Position numbers and translations under genes: made by a program. A stretch of DNA of 64,000 bases from Streptomyces durmitorensis (GTDB lineage: Bacteria > Actinomycetota > Actinomycetes > Streptomycetales > Streptomycetaceae). The notes under the pieces were generated by a model that did not search any database, was not told where the DNA came from, and was given only the letters and a program-made list of their open reading frames with translations. The DNA is taken from the NCBI RefSeq assembly GCF_023498005.1, contig NZ_CP097289.1:248001-312000 (forward strand). The letters are read 5' to 3'. Below, one piece after another: positions 52,394 to 61,023 of this stretch (position 1 is its first letter; each line of letters begins with the position of its first letter).

Positions 52394-54067
52394 TCAACAT
52401 CTGCGGCCGTCGCGCAGCTCCAACCGCTCCCCCGGGAAACGCTCGCGGAAGCCGTGGTCGTGTGAGACCGCGACCACCGCTCCTGGGTACGCCGCGAGCG
52501 CCTCCTCCAGGTCCTCGACCAGGTCGAGCGCGATGTGGTTCGTCGGCTCGTCGAGTACGAGGAGGTCCGCCGACCGGGTCACCAGCCTCGCGATCTGCAG
52601 GCGCCGCTGCTGCCCCGCGGACAGCGCCGCCACCGGGACGTCCAGATCCTGCTCACGGAACAGCCCCAGTGCCAGCAGCTCATCGGCGTACTGCTCCGGC
52701 AGGCCGGCCCGACCCGCGGCGAAAGCGCCGAGCAGCGGGAGCCGCGTGGAGCGTGCGGGCAGTTCCTGCGCGAGGTACCCGATCCGGGCCGGTCGGCGCA
52801 CCGTCCCCGCATCCGGCTCCAGGTCGCCCGCAAGGACACGCAGGAGCGTGGTCTTGCCTGCCCCGTTCTCGCCGCCGACCAGCAGCCTCTGTCCGGGCGC
52901 GATCGCCAGGCGTCCCTCCACGCGCAGCCGCTCGCCGACGCGCACTCCGTCGAGCTCGGCCAGGGGGAATTGCCTGCCCGAGCCGGGCGCAGGGGACCCT
53001 CCGGGATGCGCGCCGCCCGCCGCGGACAGGGCCGCGGTGAACCGCAGCGGTTCGGGCGGCGGAGCCACCGGGTTGCGCCGCAGGTGGGCAAGACGCTCCC
53101 GCACGGATCGCACCTGCCCGCCGAGCTTCGCCTCGTGCGAGCGGCGATGCTTGCCGAAGCCCTGCCGCGGGTCCCCGCCGGTAGTGGCAAGACGCCTCCC
53201 GGCTGCCTCCAGCAGCTCCTCGGCATGGGCCACCTCCTCACGCCAGGTGGCGTGCGCCTGCTCCGCGCTGCGCCGGGCGCCCGCCTTCGCCGCGCGGTAT
53301 CCGGCCCAGCCGTCGCCGTACCGGTGCACCGTGCGCGCGTCCCGGTCGACCTCGAGGATCGTGGTGGTGATGCGCTCCAGGAAACCCCGGTCGTGGGTGA
53401 CAGCGACGACGGTGCCGCGGTGTGCGCGCAGGTGCTCCTCCAGCCAGCGCACGGCGGCCGCGTCAAGATGGTTCGTCGGCTCGTCCAGGAGCAGCAGCTC
53501 GGGGGCGGCGGCCAGCACACAGGCGAGCGCGAGCCGCGACTGCTCGCCGCCGGAGAGCGAACCGAGCACACGATCGCGGGTGATCCCGGCAAGACCGAGC
53601 CCGTGCAGGGCGGCATCGACGCGGGCGTCCGCCTCGTATCCGCCCCGTTCCTCGTACGCGATCAGCAGCTCGCCATACGCGTCGAGTTCCTCCTGCGACG
53701 CCTCGCCGAGGTGTTCCTCCGCCGTGCGCAACCGGCACTCCATGCCGCGCAGTTCGGCCAGCGCGAGGTCGACGGCATCCTGCACGGTGCAGTCCGGGTC
53801 GAGGTCGAGGGTCTGGGCCAGGTGGCCGGTGCCACCGGGGAAGCTGACAGTGATCTCGCCCGTGTCCGGTGCCTCGACTGCGGCGAGCAGCCGCAGCAAG
53901 GTGGACTTGCCGGAGCCGTTCTCGCCGATGACGGCGGCCTTCTCCCCGGGGCGGACGGTGAAGGAGACCTGATCGAGGACGATTCGGGTGCCGTAGGACT
54001 TGGTGACGTCTTTGACGGACAGCTGCGCCACGGCAGCGGGCACAGCGGTATGGGCGCGTTCGGGCAT
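52394..54067 (-). CDS. ABC-F ATPase, likely antibiotic-resistance or ribosome-protection type
   Basis: The 557-residue protein has two ABC domains and no membrane segment. Domain 1: Walker A GENGSGKST (48-56), signature LSGGEQSR, Walker B LLLLDEPTNHLD. Domain 2: Walker A GGENGAGKTT, signature LSAGQQRRLQIA, Walker B LLVLDEPTNHIA, where Ile replaces Leu. The linker between domains is short to moderate. ABC-F proteins act on the ribosome, and the group close to Streptomyces OleB/TlrC/VarM gives drug resistance. The tiny leader ORF upstream supports inducible expression. Confidence 0.9.
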   Translation of the reverse strand: MPERAHTAVPAAVAQLSVKDVTKSYGTRIVLDQVSFTVRPGEKAAVIGENGSGKSTLLRLLAAVEAPDTGEITVSFPGGTGHLAQTLDLDPDCTVQDAVDLALAELRGMECRLRTAEEHLGEASQEELDAYGELLIAYEERGGYEADARVDAALHGLGLAGITRDRVLGSLSGGEQSRLALACVLAAAPELLLLDEPTNHLDAAAVRWLEEHLRAHRGTVVAVTHDRGFLERITTTILEVDRDARTVHRYGDGWAGYRAAKAGARRSAEQAHATWREEVAHAEELLEAAGRRLATTGGDPRQGFGKHRRSHEAKLGGQVRSVRERLAHLRRNPVAPPPEPLRFTAALSAAGGAHPGGSPAPGSGRQFPLAELDGVRVGERLRVEGRLAIAPGQRLLVGGENGAGKTTLLRVLAGDLEPDAGTVRRPARIGYLAQELPARSTRLPLLGAFAAGRAGLPEQYADELLALGLFREQDLDVPVAALSAGQQRRLQIARLVTRSADLLVLDEPTNHIALDLVEDLEEALAAYPGAVVAVSHDHGFRERFPGERLELRDGRRC

Positions 54068-54134
54068 GAGGCTTCCCTGGGAATGCGAAAGGGTCTACGG
54101 GCAGCAGAAACGGCGGCGGCGGCCGTGCCCGGAC

Positions 54135-54158
54135 TCAGACGTAGTAGTAGAAAGCCAT
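54135..54158 (-). CDS. Leader peptide MAFYYYV of the ABC-F gene
   Basis: A seven-codon ORF, ATG-GCT-TTC-three TAC-GTC-TGA, lies 67 bases upstream of the ABC-F start, preceded by GGTGGGG. Its three consecutive Tyr codons resemble the stalling cores of short leader peptides that control antibiotic-resistance genes. Downstream, CGGGCA and TGCCCG can pair across a GC-rich leader segment. This suggests ribosome-mediated attenuation, although no terminator was proven. Confidence 0.65.
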   Translation of the reverse strand: MAFYYYV

Positions 54159-54172
54159 GACCCCACCATACA

Positions 54173-54190
54173 AGACGATGCGTCTCGTCT
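54173..54190. promoter_or_regulatory. Inverted repeat upstream of the ABC-F leader
   Basis: AGACGA-TGCGTC-TCGTCT is a perfect 6-bp inverted repeat with a 6-nt centre, placed about 15 bases upstream of the leader ORF. A wider imperfect pairing (ATACAAG with CTCGTAT) flanks it. It may be an operator or part of the promoter. Confidence 0.45.
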
Positions 54191-54559
54191 CCACTCGTAT
54201 GTGTCACGCGTTCCGCGATCCGCACCAGGACGGGCCGCGGCAGCTGCCCCCACTCATCCATCCGACAGCCCCATCGATCGTCGCGATGGCAACTCCCAAC
54301 TCCCGGGCGGCATCACCGATCGCGCACAGTGACGGCGGCAAACTCCCCTGTCCCCGCCCGAGATGAGGGTGAGTCTGCGCCCAGTGCGTCCCGCGCGCGG
54401 CCACAAGCACGTAGCCTTCGCTAACCGCACATGAGTTACTGCTGGTGCAGGTTGGGCAGCCAACATGCAGGGTGCGCTCAGATGCCCCCATCAGGAGTGC
54501 TCAGTCGTGGGCACGACCCGCCCCCGCACGACCGCGTGCGCTCACGAAAGGTCACTGCC
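54191..54559. other. Intergenic spacer between ABC-F leader and 54560 gene
   Basis: About 370 bp with no gene I can support. It must hold the promoter of the ABC-F leader (minus strand) and of the gene at 54560. Confidence 0.5.
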
Positions 54560-55213
54560 ATGTCAGACGTTCAGCCGGAAACTGCCGGAGTGCAGGCCCA
54601 GTACGCCGCCCGCGTAGCCACGGACCTGGAGACCAACCGCACGGAACAGGAGCGCATCGGAGCTGAAGTGGCAGCGCTTCAGGAGCAGTTGCAGTCACTG
54701 GAGAAGGACCACGCGTTGTTGTTGAGCATGCAGCAGGCACTGGGCTCGCCCAGCACCCCGGCGGCAGCCGCCAAGAAGACGTCAACCCGCAAGAAGGCGG
54801 TGCCCGCCCCCCGGGCAAGTGCGAACAACTCCAGCGCGGCCCGAACAAAGAAGCCCACTGCCACCAAGTCCAAGGACAAAGACAAGGACCAGGGCAAGGC
54901 GGCCAAGAGTGCACCCAAGGCCGTCGCGAAGAAGCCTTCCGCGCCGGCGGCAGGGCCGACCCTGGTCGAGCTGATCGACAACCACCTCGGCCGGCAGAGC
55001 GAGCCGCGCTCCGCCGCCGAGATCACCAGCGCGCTCGCCCAGGACCTCCCCGACCGCAGCATCAAGACCACCGTGGTGCGCACCACGGTGGAGGGACTGG
55101 TCGCCAAGGGCCGGGCTCACCGCACCAAGCAGGGCTCCTCCGTCTTCTACACCTCGGTCACCCCGGCGGAAGAGCCCGCCGCACCGCAGCCGGAGACGAC
55201 CTCCACCAGCTGA
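54560..55213 (+). CDS. Lys/Ala-rich protein with coiled coil and winged-helix-like C-terminus
   Basis: The 217-residue protein has a coiled coil at about residues 15-65 (TEQERIGAEVAALQEQLQSL), a low-complexity Lys/Ala/Pro/Thr linker (about 70-130), and a C-terminal ~70-residue domain (TLVELIDNHLGRQSEPRSAA, SIKTTVVRTTVEGLVAKGRA) that looks like a winged helix. The charge pattern suggests a nucleic-acid-binding protein, nucleoid-like or regulatory. I do not recognise a named family. Confidence 0.75.
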   Translation: MSDVQPETAGVQAQYAARVATDLETNRTEQERIGAEVAALQEQLQSLEKDHALLLSMQQALGSPSTPAAAAKKTSTRKKAVPAPRASANNSSAARTKKPTATKSKDKDKDQGKAAKSAPKAVAKKPSAPAAGPTLVELIDNHLGRQSEPRSAAEITSALAQDLPDRSIKTTVVRTTVEGLVAKGRAHRTKQGSSVFYTSVTPAEEPAAPQPETTSTS

Positions 55214-55386
55214 CAGGAGGTCGGCCGGGGTTCTGCCGAGCTCTGCCGGGACATTGCCTGACGGCGTCTGACCGTGTCTGACGGCTCACGCGGTGCGGCA
55301 GAGGGGTGAAGAGCGACCCCAGGCCGTCCCGGGTGCCCGCAGGGTGGCCTCTGCCCTGCGGCACCGGGACCGCGGTTCGTATGCGA

Positions 55387-55971
55387 TCAAGCGCGGGGTG
55401 TGTCCTGGGGCCATGTCTCCGGGTGCCAGATCCCGGCACGCCGCAGTGACTGCGAGCAGTGCAGGAAGATCTCGTCTATCTCGACGACGAGCGCCAGTTG
55501 GGGGCGCTTGCCCTTGACGGTCATCGAGTCGAAGAACGGGGCGTCCGTCAGGATCCGTGCTCGGCCGTTGATGCGCAGGATGTCGGCACTGCCCGGCACC
55601 AGGTGGAGCAGCCCCACGTGCGGGTTGACGAGGATGTTGCGGAAGCTGTCGCCTCGCCGGTTGCCCGGGCGGTCGGGCAGGACGACGGTGCGCGCGTCCA
55701 GGGGGTGGACAAAACCTGGTGCGTCGCCTCGCGGGGAGGTGTCGCAGTTACCTTCCGCATCCGAGGTGGAGACGACGCAGAACGGCGAGCGGGCCAATAT
55801 CCCCAGGTCGTCCGAGGTCAGTTCGTCGTGGACCTTGTCGATGACGATCGGGTGCGGCTCGCCGAGCAGTTCGGTCAGCTCTTCGCCCGAGCGGAGTTCT
55901 TGCCAGGTGTGCGGCGCCGTGGCGTTACCGCCGGAGGACGGGACGGTCATGGGTGTCGCGGCGTCGGGCAC
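55387..55971 (-). CDS. FMN-binding PPOX-type (pyridoxamine-phosphate-oxidase-like) protein
   Basis: The 194-residue protein has the split-barrel flavin-binding pattern: FCVVSTSDAEGNCDTSPRGD, then LPDRPGNRRGDSFRNILVNP and LRINGRARILTD, matching the MSMEG_1061-like FMN-dependent subgroup. GTG 55971 is chosen because GAGGA precedes it; TTG 55983 and ATG 55950 are alternatives. An iron-box-like sequence sits about 47 bases upstream. Confidence 0.88.
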   Translation of the reverse strand: MPDAATPMTVPSSGGNATAPHTWQELRSGEELTELLGEPHPIVIDKVHDELTSDDLGILARSPFCVVSTSDAEGNCDTSPRGDAPGFVHPLDARTVVLPDRPGNRRGDSFRNILVNPHVGLLHLVPGSADILRINGRARILTDAPFFDSMTVKGKRPQLALVVEIDEIFLHCSQSLRRAGIWHPETWPQDTPRA

Positions 55972-56017
55972 GGGGTTCCTCAAAGGTCGGCGAGCAGGCG
56001 AACAGACTGACGACTGC

Positions 56018-56036
56018 GCAAGTTAGGCTCACCTTA
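56018..56036. promoter_or_regulatory. Iron-box-like site (DmdR/IdeR type)
   Basis: The core TTAGGCTCACCTTA matches 12 of 14 positions of the TTAGGCTAACCTAA part of actinobacterial iron boxes. It lies between the divergent PPOX gene and the MalY-like gene, nearer to the former. Confidence 0.65.
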
Positions 56037-56121
56037 CTGGAGTGTGAAACGGCTGATGAGCGTGGGCCCTGATCGCGTCAAAGGGGTTAGGAATCCGCGT
56101 GGGCCTGCCTACTTTTGACGT

Positions 56122-57342
56122 ATGGAATCTGTGTCGCGAGATCTCGACATGCCGGATGACTCGAATCCGCTGCGCCGCCTCTCCCTGGAGCAACTGCGGC
56201 GGCGTACGAGCATGAAGTGGCGGACCTACCCGCACGACGTGCTGCCGCTGTGGGTGGCCGAGATGGATGTCCCACTGGCCGAGCCCGTGGCCGAGGCGAT
56301 CACCGACGCCGTGGCGCTCGGTGACACCGGCTATCCCGCCGGGACGGCCTACGCGGAGGCGCTGGCCGAGTTCGCCCACAAGTGGTGGGGCTGGGGCGGC
56401 CTCGCCGTCGGGCGCACGGCGATCGTGCCCGACGTGATGCTCGGCATCGTGGAGATGCTCAAGCTGGTCTCCTCACCCGGCGACCCCGTCATCGTCAACT
56501 GTCCCGTGTACCCGCCCTTCTACCAGTTCGTCGGGAACCTTGACCGACCCGTCGTCGAGGCACCCCTGGGCCCGGACCTGCGGATCGAGTTCGCCGCGCT
56601 GGAGAACGCGTTCCGGAGCGCGGGGCGGGGCTCGGCGCGGGGTGCGGCACTGGGCGCGGCACGGGGTGCGAACCGTCCGGTGTATCTGCTGTGCAGCCCG
56701 CACAATCCGACCGGGACCGTGCACACCGCCGCCGAGTTGACGCGGATCGCGCACCTGGCGCGGGAGTACGGCGTACGCGTGGTGGTGGACGAGATCCACG
56801 CCCCCATCGTGGCGGCGGGCGCCTCATTCGTCCCCTTCCTGAGCGTGCCCGGAGCGGAGAACGGGCTGTCGCTGATGTCGGCGTCGAAGGCCTGGAACCT
56901 GGCCGGGCTCAAGGCCGCCCTCGCCATCGCGGGACCTGAAGCCGCCGACGACCTCGCCCGCATCCCGGAAGAGGTCAGTCACGGCCCCAGTCATGTCGGC
57001 GTCATCGCCCACACGGCGGCCCTGCGGGACGGAGGCGACTGGCTCGACGCGCTGCTCCGTGGCCTCGACGACAACCGGCGGCTGCTGGCCTCTCTGCTGG
57101 CCGAGCACCTTCCCTCCATCGGCTATGCGCCCGCGCAGGGCACCTTCCTGGCCTGGCTGGACTGCCGGGACCTGGGCCTGGGCAGCGACCCGGCCGAGGC
57201 CTTCCTGAAGCGCGGCCGCGTCGCTCTGAGCTCGGGGAGAGCCTTTGGCACCGGCGGCGAGGGCTTCGTACGTCTCAACCTGGCCGCCTCACCGGAAGTG
57301 ATCACCGAGGCGGTCCGGCGGATGGCCTCGGCGGTCGTCTGA
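56122..57342 (+). CDS. MalY/PatB-type PLP-dependent lyase (aminotransferase class I/II fold)
   Basis: The 406-residue protein begins with the MalY-type segment [25 protein letters not shown], shown here as [10 protein letters not shown] and [10 protein letters not shown]. The PLP lysine is in [12 protein letters not shown]. Others of this type cleave cystathionine. An Ala/Gly/Arg-rich stretch at about residues 172-187 is unusual. The spacer shared with the PPOX gene carries the iron box. Confidence 0.93.
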   Translation: MESVSRDLDMPDDSNPLRRLSLEQLRRRTSMKWRTYPHDVLPLWVAEMDVPLAEPVAEAITDAVALGDTGYPAGTAYAEALAEFAHKWWGWGGLAVGRTAIVPDVMLGIVEMLKLVSSPGDPVIVNCPVYPPFYQFVGNLDRPVVEAPLGPDLRIEFAALENAFRSAGRGSARGAALGAARGANRPVYLLCSPHNPTGTVHTAAELTRIAHLAREYGVRVVVDEIHAPIVAAGASFVPFLSVPGAENGLSLMSASKAWNLAGLKAALAIAGPEAADDLARIPEEVSHGPSHVGVIAHTAALRDGGDWLDALLRGLDDNRRLLASLLAEHLPSIGYAPAQGTFLAWLDCRDLGLGSDPAEAFLKRGRVALSSGRAFGTGGEGFVRLNLAASPEVITEAVRRMASAVV

Positions 57343-57366
57343 CTCACCGGTAGGCCAAGCCGCGGC

Positions 57367-58311
57367 TCAGCGGCGGTCCCGCGTGCGCCGTACGAGATCG
57401 GCCGCCGCGTCCGGCCAGTCGGCATACTCGAAGGCGAAGCCCTCGTCGAGCAGTCGGCCCGGGACCACGCGGCGGCTCTTGAGGAGCAGTTCGGTGTCCG
57501 TGCGCAGGACGAAGGCGCCGATCTCCGCCATCCACTTGGTCGCGGGGAGCCCCACCCGCGCGCCTGCCGCCGCCCGCAGGTCCCGCATGAACGCCCGGTG
57601 CGGGAGCGGGCCGGGGGCGGCCAGGTTCACCGGGCCCTCGATGTCGTCGCGGGTGATCAGGAACTCCACCGCGCGCACGAAGTCCCGGTCATGGATCCAG
57701 GACAGGTACTGGCCTCCGCCCGCGACCGGCCCGCCCAGGCCCAGCCGGGTCATCCGCAGCAGGACGTCGAAGACCCCGCCCCGGTCGGGGCTCATCACCA
57801 TGGCGGCGCGCAGGGCGACTTTGCGGGTGTGTGGAGTGGCGGCCTCCTGCTGGGCGCGCTCCCAGTTCTTCGCGATTCGTACGCTGTACTCCCAGTACTC
57901 CGGCACCCCGGCTTCCGTACCGCCGATGACACCCGTCGCCTCGTCGTGAGGTGCGTCGAAGCGGTGCGCGTAGATCGTGACGGTGCTCATCTGGAGCCAG
58001 AGCGCCGGCGGTTTCGCCGCGGAGGCGATCGCCGCGCCGACGGCCTCGGCGGACCGCACCCGGGAGTCCATCATGCCCCGCAGGTTGGCCTCGGTGTAGC
58101 GGCAACTCACGCTGCGCCCCGCGAGGTTGACCACGACATCACTGCCGTCGATCTCCGCCGCCCAGGGGCCCGATGTCCGTCCGTCCCAGGCGACTTGGCG
58201 CGCACGCACGGGATTCCGGGTCAGGACGACGACATCGTGCCCGGCGGCGGTCAACGCCCGGTCCAGCACGGCTCCGACCTGCCCGGTGCCTCCTGCAAGC
58301 ACTACCTTCAT
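57367..58311 (-). CDS. TIGR01777-type NAD(P)-binding epimerase-like protein
   Basis: The 314-residue protein starts MKVVLAGGTGQVGAVLDRAL with the GGTGxxG nucleotide loop. It continues DVVVNLAGRSVSCRYTEANL and ends ...GFAFEYADWPDAAADLV, both typical of the TIGR01777/SDR39U1 group. The catalytic role is unsettled. ATG 58311 is preceded by GAGGGGG. It is convergent with the MalY-type gene. Confidence 0.9.
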   Translation of the reverse strand: MKVVLAGGTGQVGAVLDRALTAAGHDVVVLTRNPVRARQVAWDGRTSGPWAAEIDGSDVVVNLAGRSVSCRYTEANLRGMMDSRVRSAEAVGAAIASAAKPPALWLQMSTVTIYAHRFDAPHDEATGVIGGTEAGVPEYWEYSVRIAKNWERAQQEAATPHTRKVALRAAMVMSPDRGGVFDVLLRMTRLGLGGPVAGGGQYLSWIHDRDFVRAVEFLITRDDIEGPVNLAAPGPLPHRAFMRDLRAAAGARVGLPATKWMAEIGAFVLRTDTELLLKSRRVVPGRLLDEGFAFEYADWPDAAADLVRRTRDRR

Positions 58312-58451
58312 CGCGCTTCCCCCTCGCTCGGTGAGCACTCGGCAGGCACGAGCCTAGACCTGCCCCACCAGCGGGTTTGTCCCGGCCCCGCAGTGCTGTT
58401 CGGTGCGTGAGCAGGCAGGCCATCCGACGCGGCTGGACGCCCTCGGGGGCA

Positions 58452-58925
58452 TCAGTGCTGGATCAGGCCACCGACCGGAACTGGAGCGACGTGGCCGGTT
58501 GCCGGACGGGTTCGCGCCAGGTCGAGGCCGATGTCGACCAGCGATGACCGGCGCAGGCCGTTGACGTCGGAGATCGGGGTCCAGACCGACTCGGCGATTT
58601 CCCCGCCCGGCTCAGGCCGGAGTTGGCCACCGGTGATGCGCACCTGGTAGAAGATGCCGACGTTCTGGTGCTCCGGCCCGCCGGGGACGGTGCGTTCGGC
58701 CGCGGGGATGACCCTTGAGTCCACGCCCAGGAGACGTTCCACCAGCGCCGAGCAGCCGGTCTCCTCGGCGACCTCCCTGATCACCGTCTCGTACGGATCC
58801 TCCCCGTGCTCGACTCGGCCACTCGGAAGCGTCCAGTTGGACTCGCTCCGGGGGGAGACGTGTCGGGCGAGGAGGACCCGCCCTTCCTCTACGCACACGG
58901 CGTATGCCGCCAGCCTGAAACTCAT
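58452..58925 (-). CDS. NUDIX hydrolase
   Basis: The 157-residue protein carries a full NUDIX box: GRVEHGE, seven residues, then REVAEETGC. It hydrolyses nucleoside diphosphate-linked compounds using a divalent metal. GGGAGGT lies just upstream of ATG 58925. The frame is open farther upstream without family similarity. It begins next to a truncated LysR gene that faces away. Confidence 0.9.
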   Translation of the reverse strand: MSFRLAAYAVCVEEGRVLLARHVSPRSESNWTLPSGRVEHGEDPYETVIREVAEETGCSALVERLLGVDSRVIPAAERTVPGGPEHQNVGIFYQVRITGGQLRPEPGGEIAESVWTPISDVNGLRRSSLVDIGLDLARTRPATGHVAPVPVGGLIQH

Positions 58926-58960
58926 CACCCGCACCTCCCGCCGGACCATCTTGGCATCGA

Positions 58961-59560
58961 GCTCCGGCATGCGGCCCCGCCCTGCTCGCCGCGGTCCACC
59001 GTCAGGCCCCAGGCGTACGGCTGCGCATGGTGGCCGAATCGAACTCCGACACCCCGGAATTGCGGCGCGGCGAGGTCGACCTCGAATCAAGTTCCGCCGA
59101 GCCTTCGGTGCCCGACATCCGCCACCAACTCATCGGGGAGGACCACCTCGTCGTCGCGGTCCGCCCCGGTCACCCGCTGACCGACGGGCCCCTCACTCCC
59201 GAGCGCTACGCCGCGGCCGGACACGTCACCGTCTCCCGGCGCGGACGACTGCGCGACCCCGTCGATGACGCCCTCGCCACCCTCGGACTCGAACGCCAGG
59301 TCGTCGCCGCGGCACCGAGCACGGCGACAGCCCTCCCCCTCGTCCTCGACACCGACCTCGTCGTCACCGTCCCCCGAGCCGTCACCGACTCCGCCCTGCG
59401 CGGCCTCGGTCTGCGGACGCTGCCCCTGCCCCTCGTGATGCCGCCGGTCCCCTTGCACCTGGTCTGGCACCAACGCCACGACAACGATCGAGCCCACGCG
59501 TGGCTGCGCACCCAGGCCCGCTCGGCACTACAGGCCGTGTTCGCCCCTCGGCCGCGATGA
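58961..59560 (+). pseudogene. 5'-truncated LysR-family regulator remnant
   Basis: The frame reads CGPALLAAVHRQAPGVRLRM, then ELRRGEVDLE and EDHLVVAVRPGHPLTDGPL, the effector-binding domain of a LysR regulator, and ends in a normal LysR-like tail. No DNA-binding domain precedes it: the sequence before 58961 is the divergent NUDIX start. About 200 residues remain of about 300, so the 5' third seems deleted. Confidence 0.7.
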
Positions 59561-59596
59561 CTCGCGAAGGGCCGGTGGCCGGGCTAGGGTCCACGC

Positions 59597-60205
59597 GTGA
59601 ACAGTCGGCAGCCGGAGACGTCCCCCGACCGCTGCGCGATCGTGCTGGTGGCCTCCTCCGCCGGGGGTATCCAGGGCTTGCAGACGCTGCTGGGCGGCCT
59701 GGACCCCGGGCTCCCGGCATCCGTGCTGGTGACCCAACACCTGCGCCGCGACCGCGTGACGCACATCGTCCCGATCCTGTCCCGCGCCACCGGTCTCCGC
59801 GTCAAACTGGCCGAAGACGGCGAGCACCCGAGAGCGGGAAGCGTCTGCATCGCACCGCCCGACCACCATCTGTGCGTGGAGACACACGGCGCGCTGTCCC
59901 TGTCCCGCGAGGGCCCGGTCAACTACGCGCGCCCGGCCGCCGATCCGCTCTTCGAGTCGGCCTCGAAGGCCTATGGGCCGCTGGTCATCGCTTGCGTGCT
60001 CACCGGATCCGACGGCGACGGCGCCCGGGGAGTGAAAGCGGTCAAGTCGCGCGGGGGCGTCGTCATCGTGGAAGACCCCGCGACGGCCGCATTCCAAGGG
60101 ATGCCCCAATCCGCCGTCCAGACCGGCCAGGTCGACTTCGTCCGCCCCGCCGACGGCATCGCACCCCTCATCCACCAACTCCTGCACCCGGCCCGCAGCT
60201 CCTGA
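59597..60205 (+). CDS. Stand-alone CheB-type methylesterase domain protein
   Basis: The 202-residue protein is only the catalytic domain of CheB. The triad is readable: S21 in VASSAGG, H48 in VTQHL and D141 in LTGSDGDGARG. CheB demethylates chemoreceptors in motile bacteria, but Streptomyces are non-motile, so the role must differ. There is no receiver domain. It follows the LysR remnant by 36 bp. Confidence 0.9.
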   Translation: MNSRQPETSPDRCAIVLVASSAGGIQGLQTLLGGLDPGLPASVLVTQHLRRDRVTHIVPILSRATGLRVKLAEDGEHPRAGSVCIAPPDHHLCVETHGALSLSREGPVNYARPAADPLFESASKAYGPLVIACVLTGSDGDGARGVKAVKSRGGVVIVEDPATAAFQGMPQSAVQTGQVDFVRPADGIAPLIHQLLHPARSS

Positions 60206-60255
60206 AGGACTTGGCCCCAACCCGGCGATGAGTTCCTCCCACGCTTCGGGTCTCC

Positions 60256-60277
60256 CCTGACAGACACCTGACAGACA
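60256..60277 (+). repeat. Two 11-bp direct repeats upstream of the DinB-type gene
   Basis: CCTGACAGACA occurs twice in tandem, about one helical turn each, 25 bases before the GTG of the next gene. It may be a regulator site or simple slippage. Confidence 0.6.
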
Positions 60278-60301
60278 CCCGAGTCGAGCAAAGGAACAGC
60301 C

Positions 60302-60928
60302 GTGAAAGATGATGTCTGGTCGCTGGTACACGCCGAGCGTGCGGCGCTGATCGAGGACCTCACTGGCCTCGATGACAAGCAGTGGGATCTCCCGTCCATG
60401 TGTGACGGGTGGACCGTGCACGACGTGGTCGCCCACCTGGTCGACACGGCTCGCACGACGCGCATCGGTTTCGTGAGTGGCATGGTCCGGGCACGTTTCG
60501 ACTTCGACCGGCAGAACGCACGCGGTGTGGATCGCGAGCGTGGCGCCTCCCCACAAAAGACGCTGGAGCGGCTGCGTCAGGTGGCCTCCCGCAGATCGGG
60601 CCCTCCCGCACCGCTCGACACCCGGCTCATCGAGGAAGTCGTCCATGGTGAGGACATCCGTCGCCCCTTGGGACTCACCCACTCGTACCTGCCGGAGGCT
60701 GTCGTCAGGTCGCTGCGCCTACAGGCTCGTACGTCAGCGTCCTTCGGCGGAGCCAAGGAGCGCGTGTCCGGCGTCCAACTGGCCCCGACCGACGCCGACT
60801 TGCGCATCGGCGAAGGCCCGCAAGTGCGCGGAACCGCGCTTTCCCTGCTGCTGGCCATCTCCGGGCGGCAAGAAGCGCTGGACGAGCTTGACGGCCCGGG
60901 GGTCGACACACTGAGGGGGGCTTCCTGA
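60302..60928 (+). CDS. Maleylpyruvate-isomerase-type (DinB-like) protein, mycothiol-dependent family
   Basis: The 208-residue protein has the N-terminal four-helix DinB/MDMPI pattern: LVHAERAALIEDLTGLDDKQ, then CDGWTVHDVVAHLVDTART and EEVVHGEDIRRPLG, with candidate metal-ligand histidines. Related enzymes use mycothiol. GTG start after AAGGAAC. Confidence 0.9.
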   Translation: MKDDVWSLVHAERAALIEDLTGLDDKQWDLPSMCDGWTVHDVVAHLVDTARTTRIGFVSGMVRARFDFDRQNARGVDRERGASPQKTLERLRQVASRRSGPPAPLDTRLIEEVVHGEDIRRPLGLTHSYLPEAVVRSLRLQARTSASFGGAKERVSGVQLAPTDADLRIGEGPQVRGTALSLLLAISGRQEALDELDGPGVDTLRGAS

Positions 60929-60959
60929 CGAAAGACCTGCCCGTCGGCCATCAGCCATC

Positions 60960-60987
60960 ACCCGGCACCCGGCACCCGGCACCCGGC
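60960..60987. repeat. Four tandem copies of ACCCGGC
   Basis: A 7-bp unit, ACCCGGC, is repeated four times without mismatch in the spacer before the APH-like gene. Such tracts arise by slippage and can vary between strains. Confidence 0.9.
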
Positions 60988-61023
60988 CAAGTCCAGATCA
61001 ACCCCCGACAGCAAAGAGCAGTC

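Noticed and set aside
54204..54491. A 95-codon minus-strand frame in the spacer upstream of the ABC-F leader
   Set aside because: It contains a vaguely helix-turn-helix-like segment (AIGDAARELGVAIATIDGA) but has no start context or family match.
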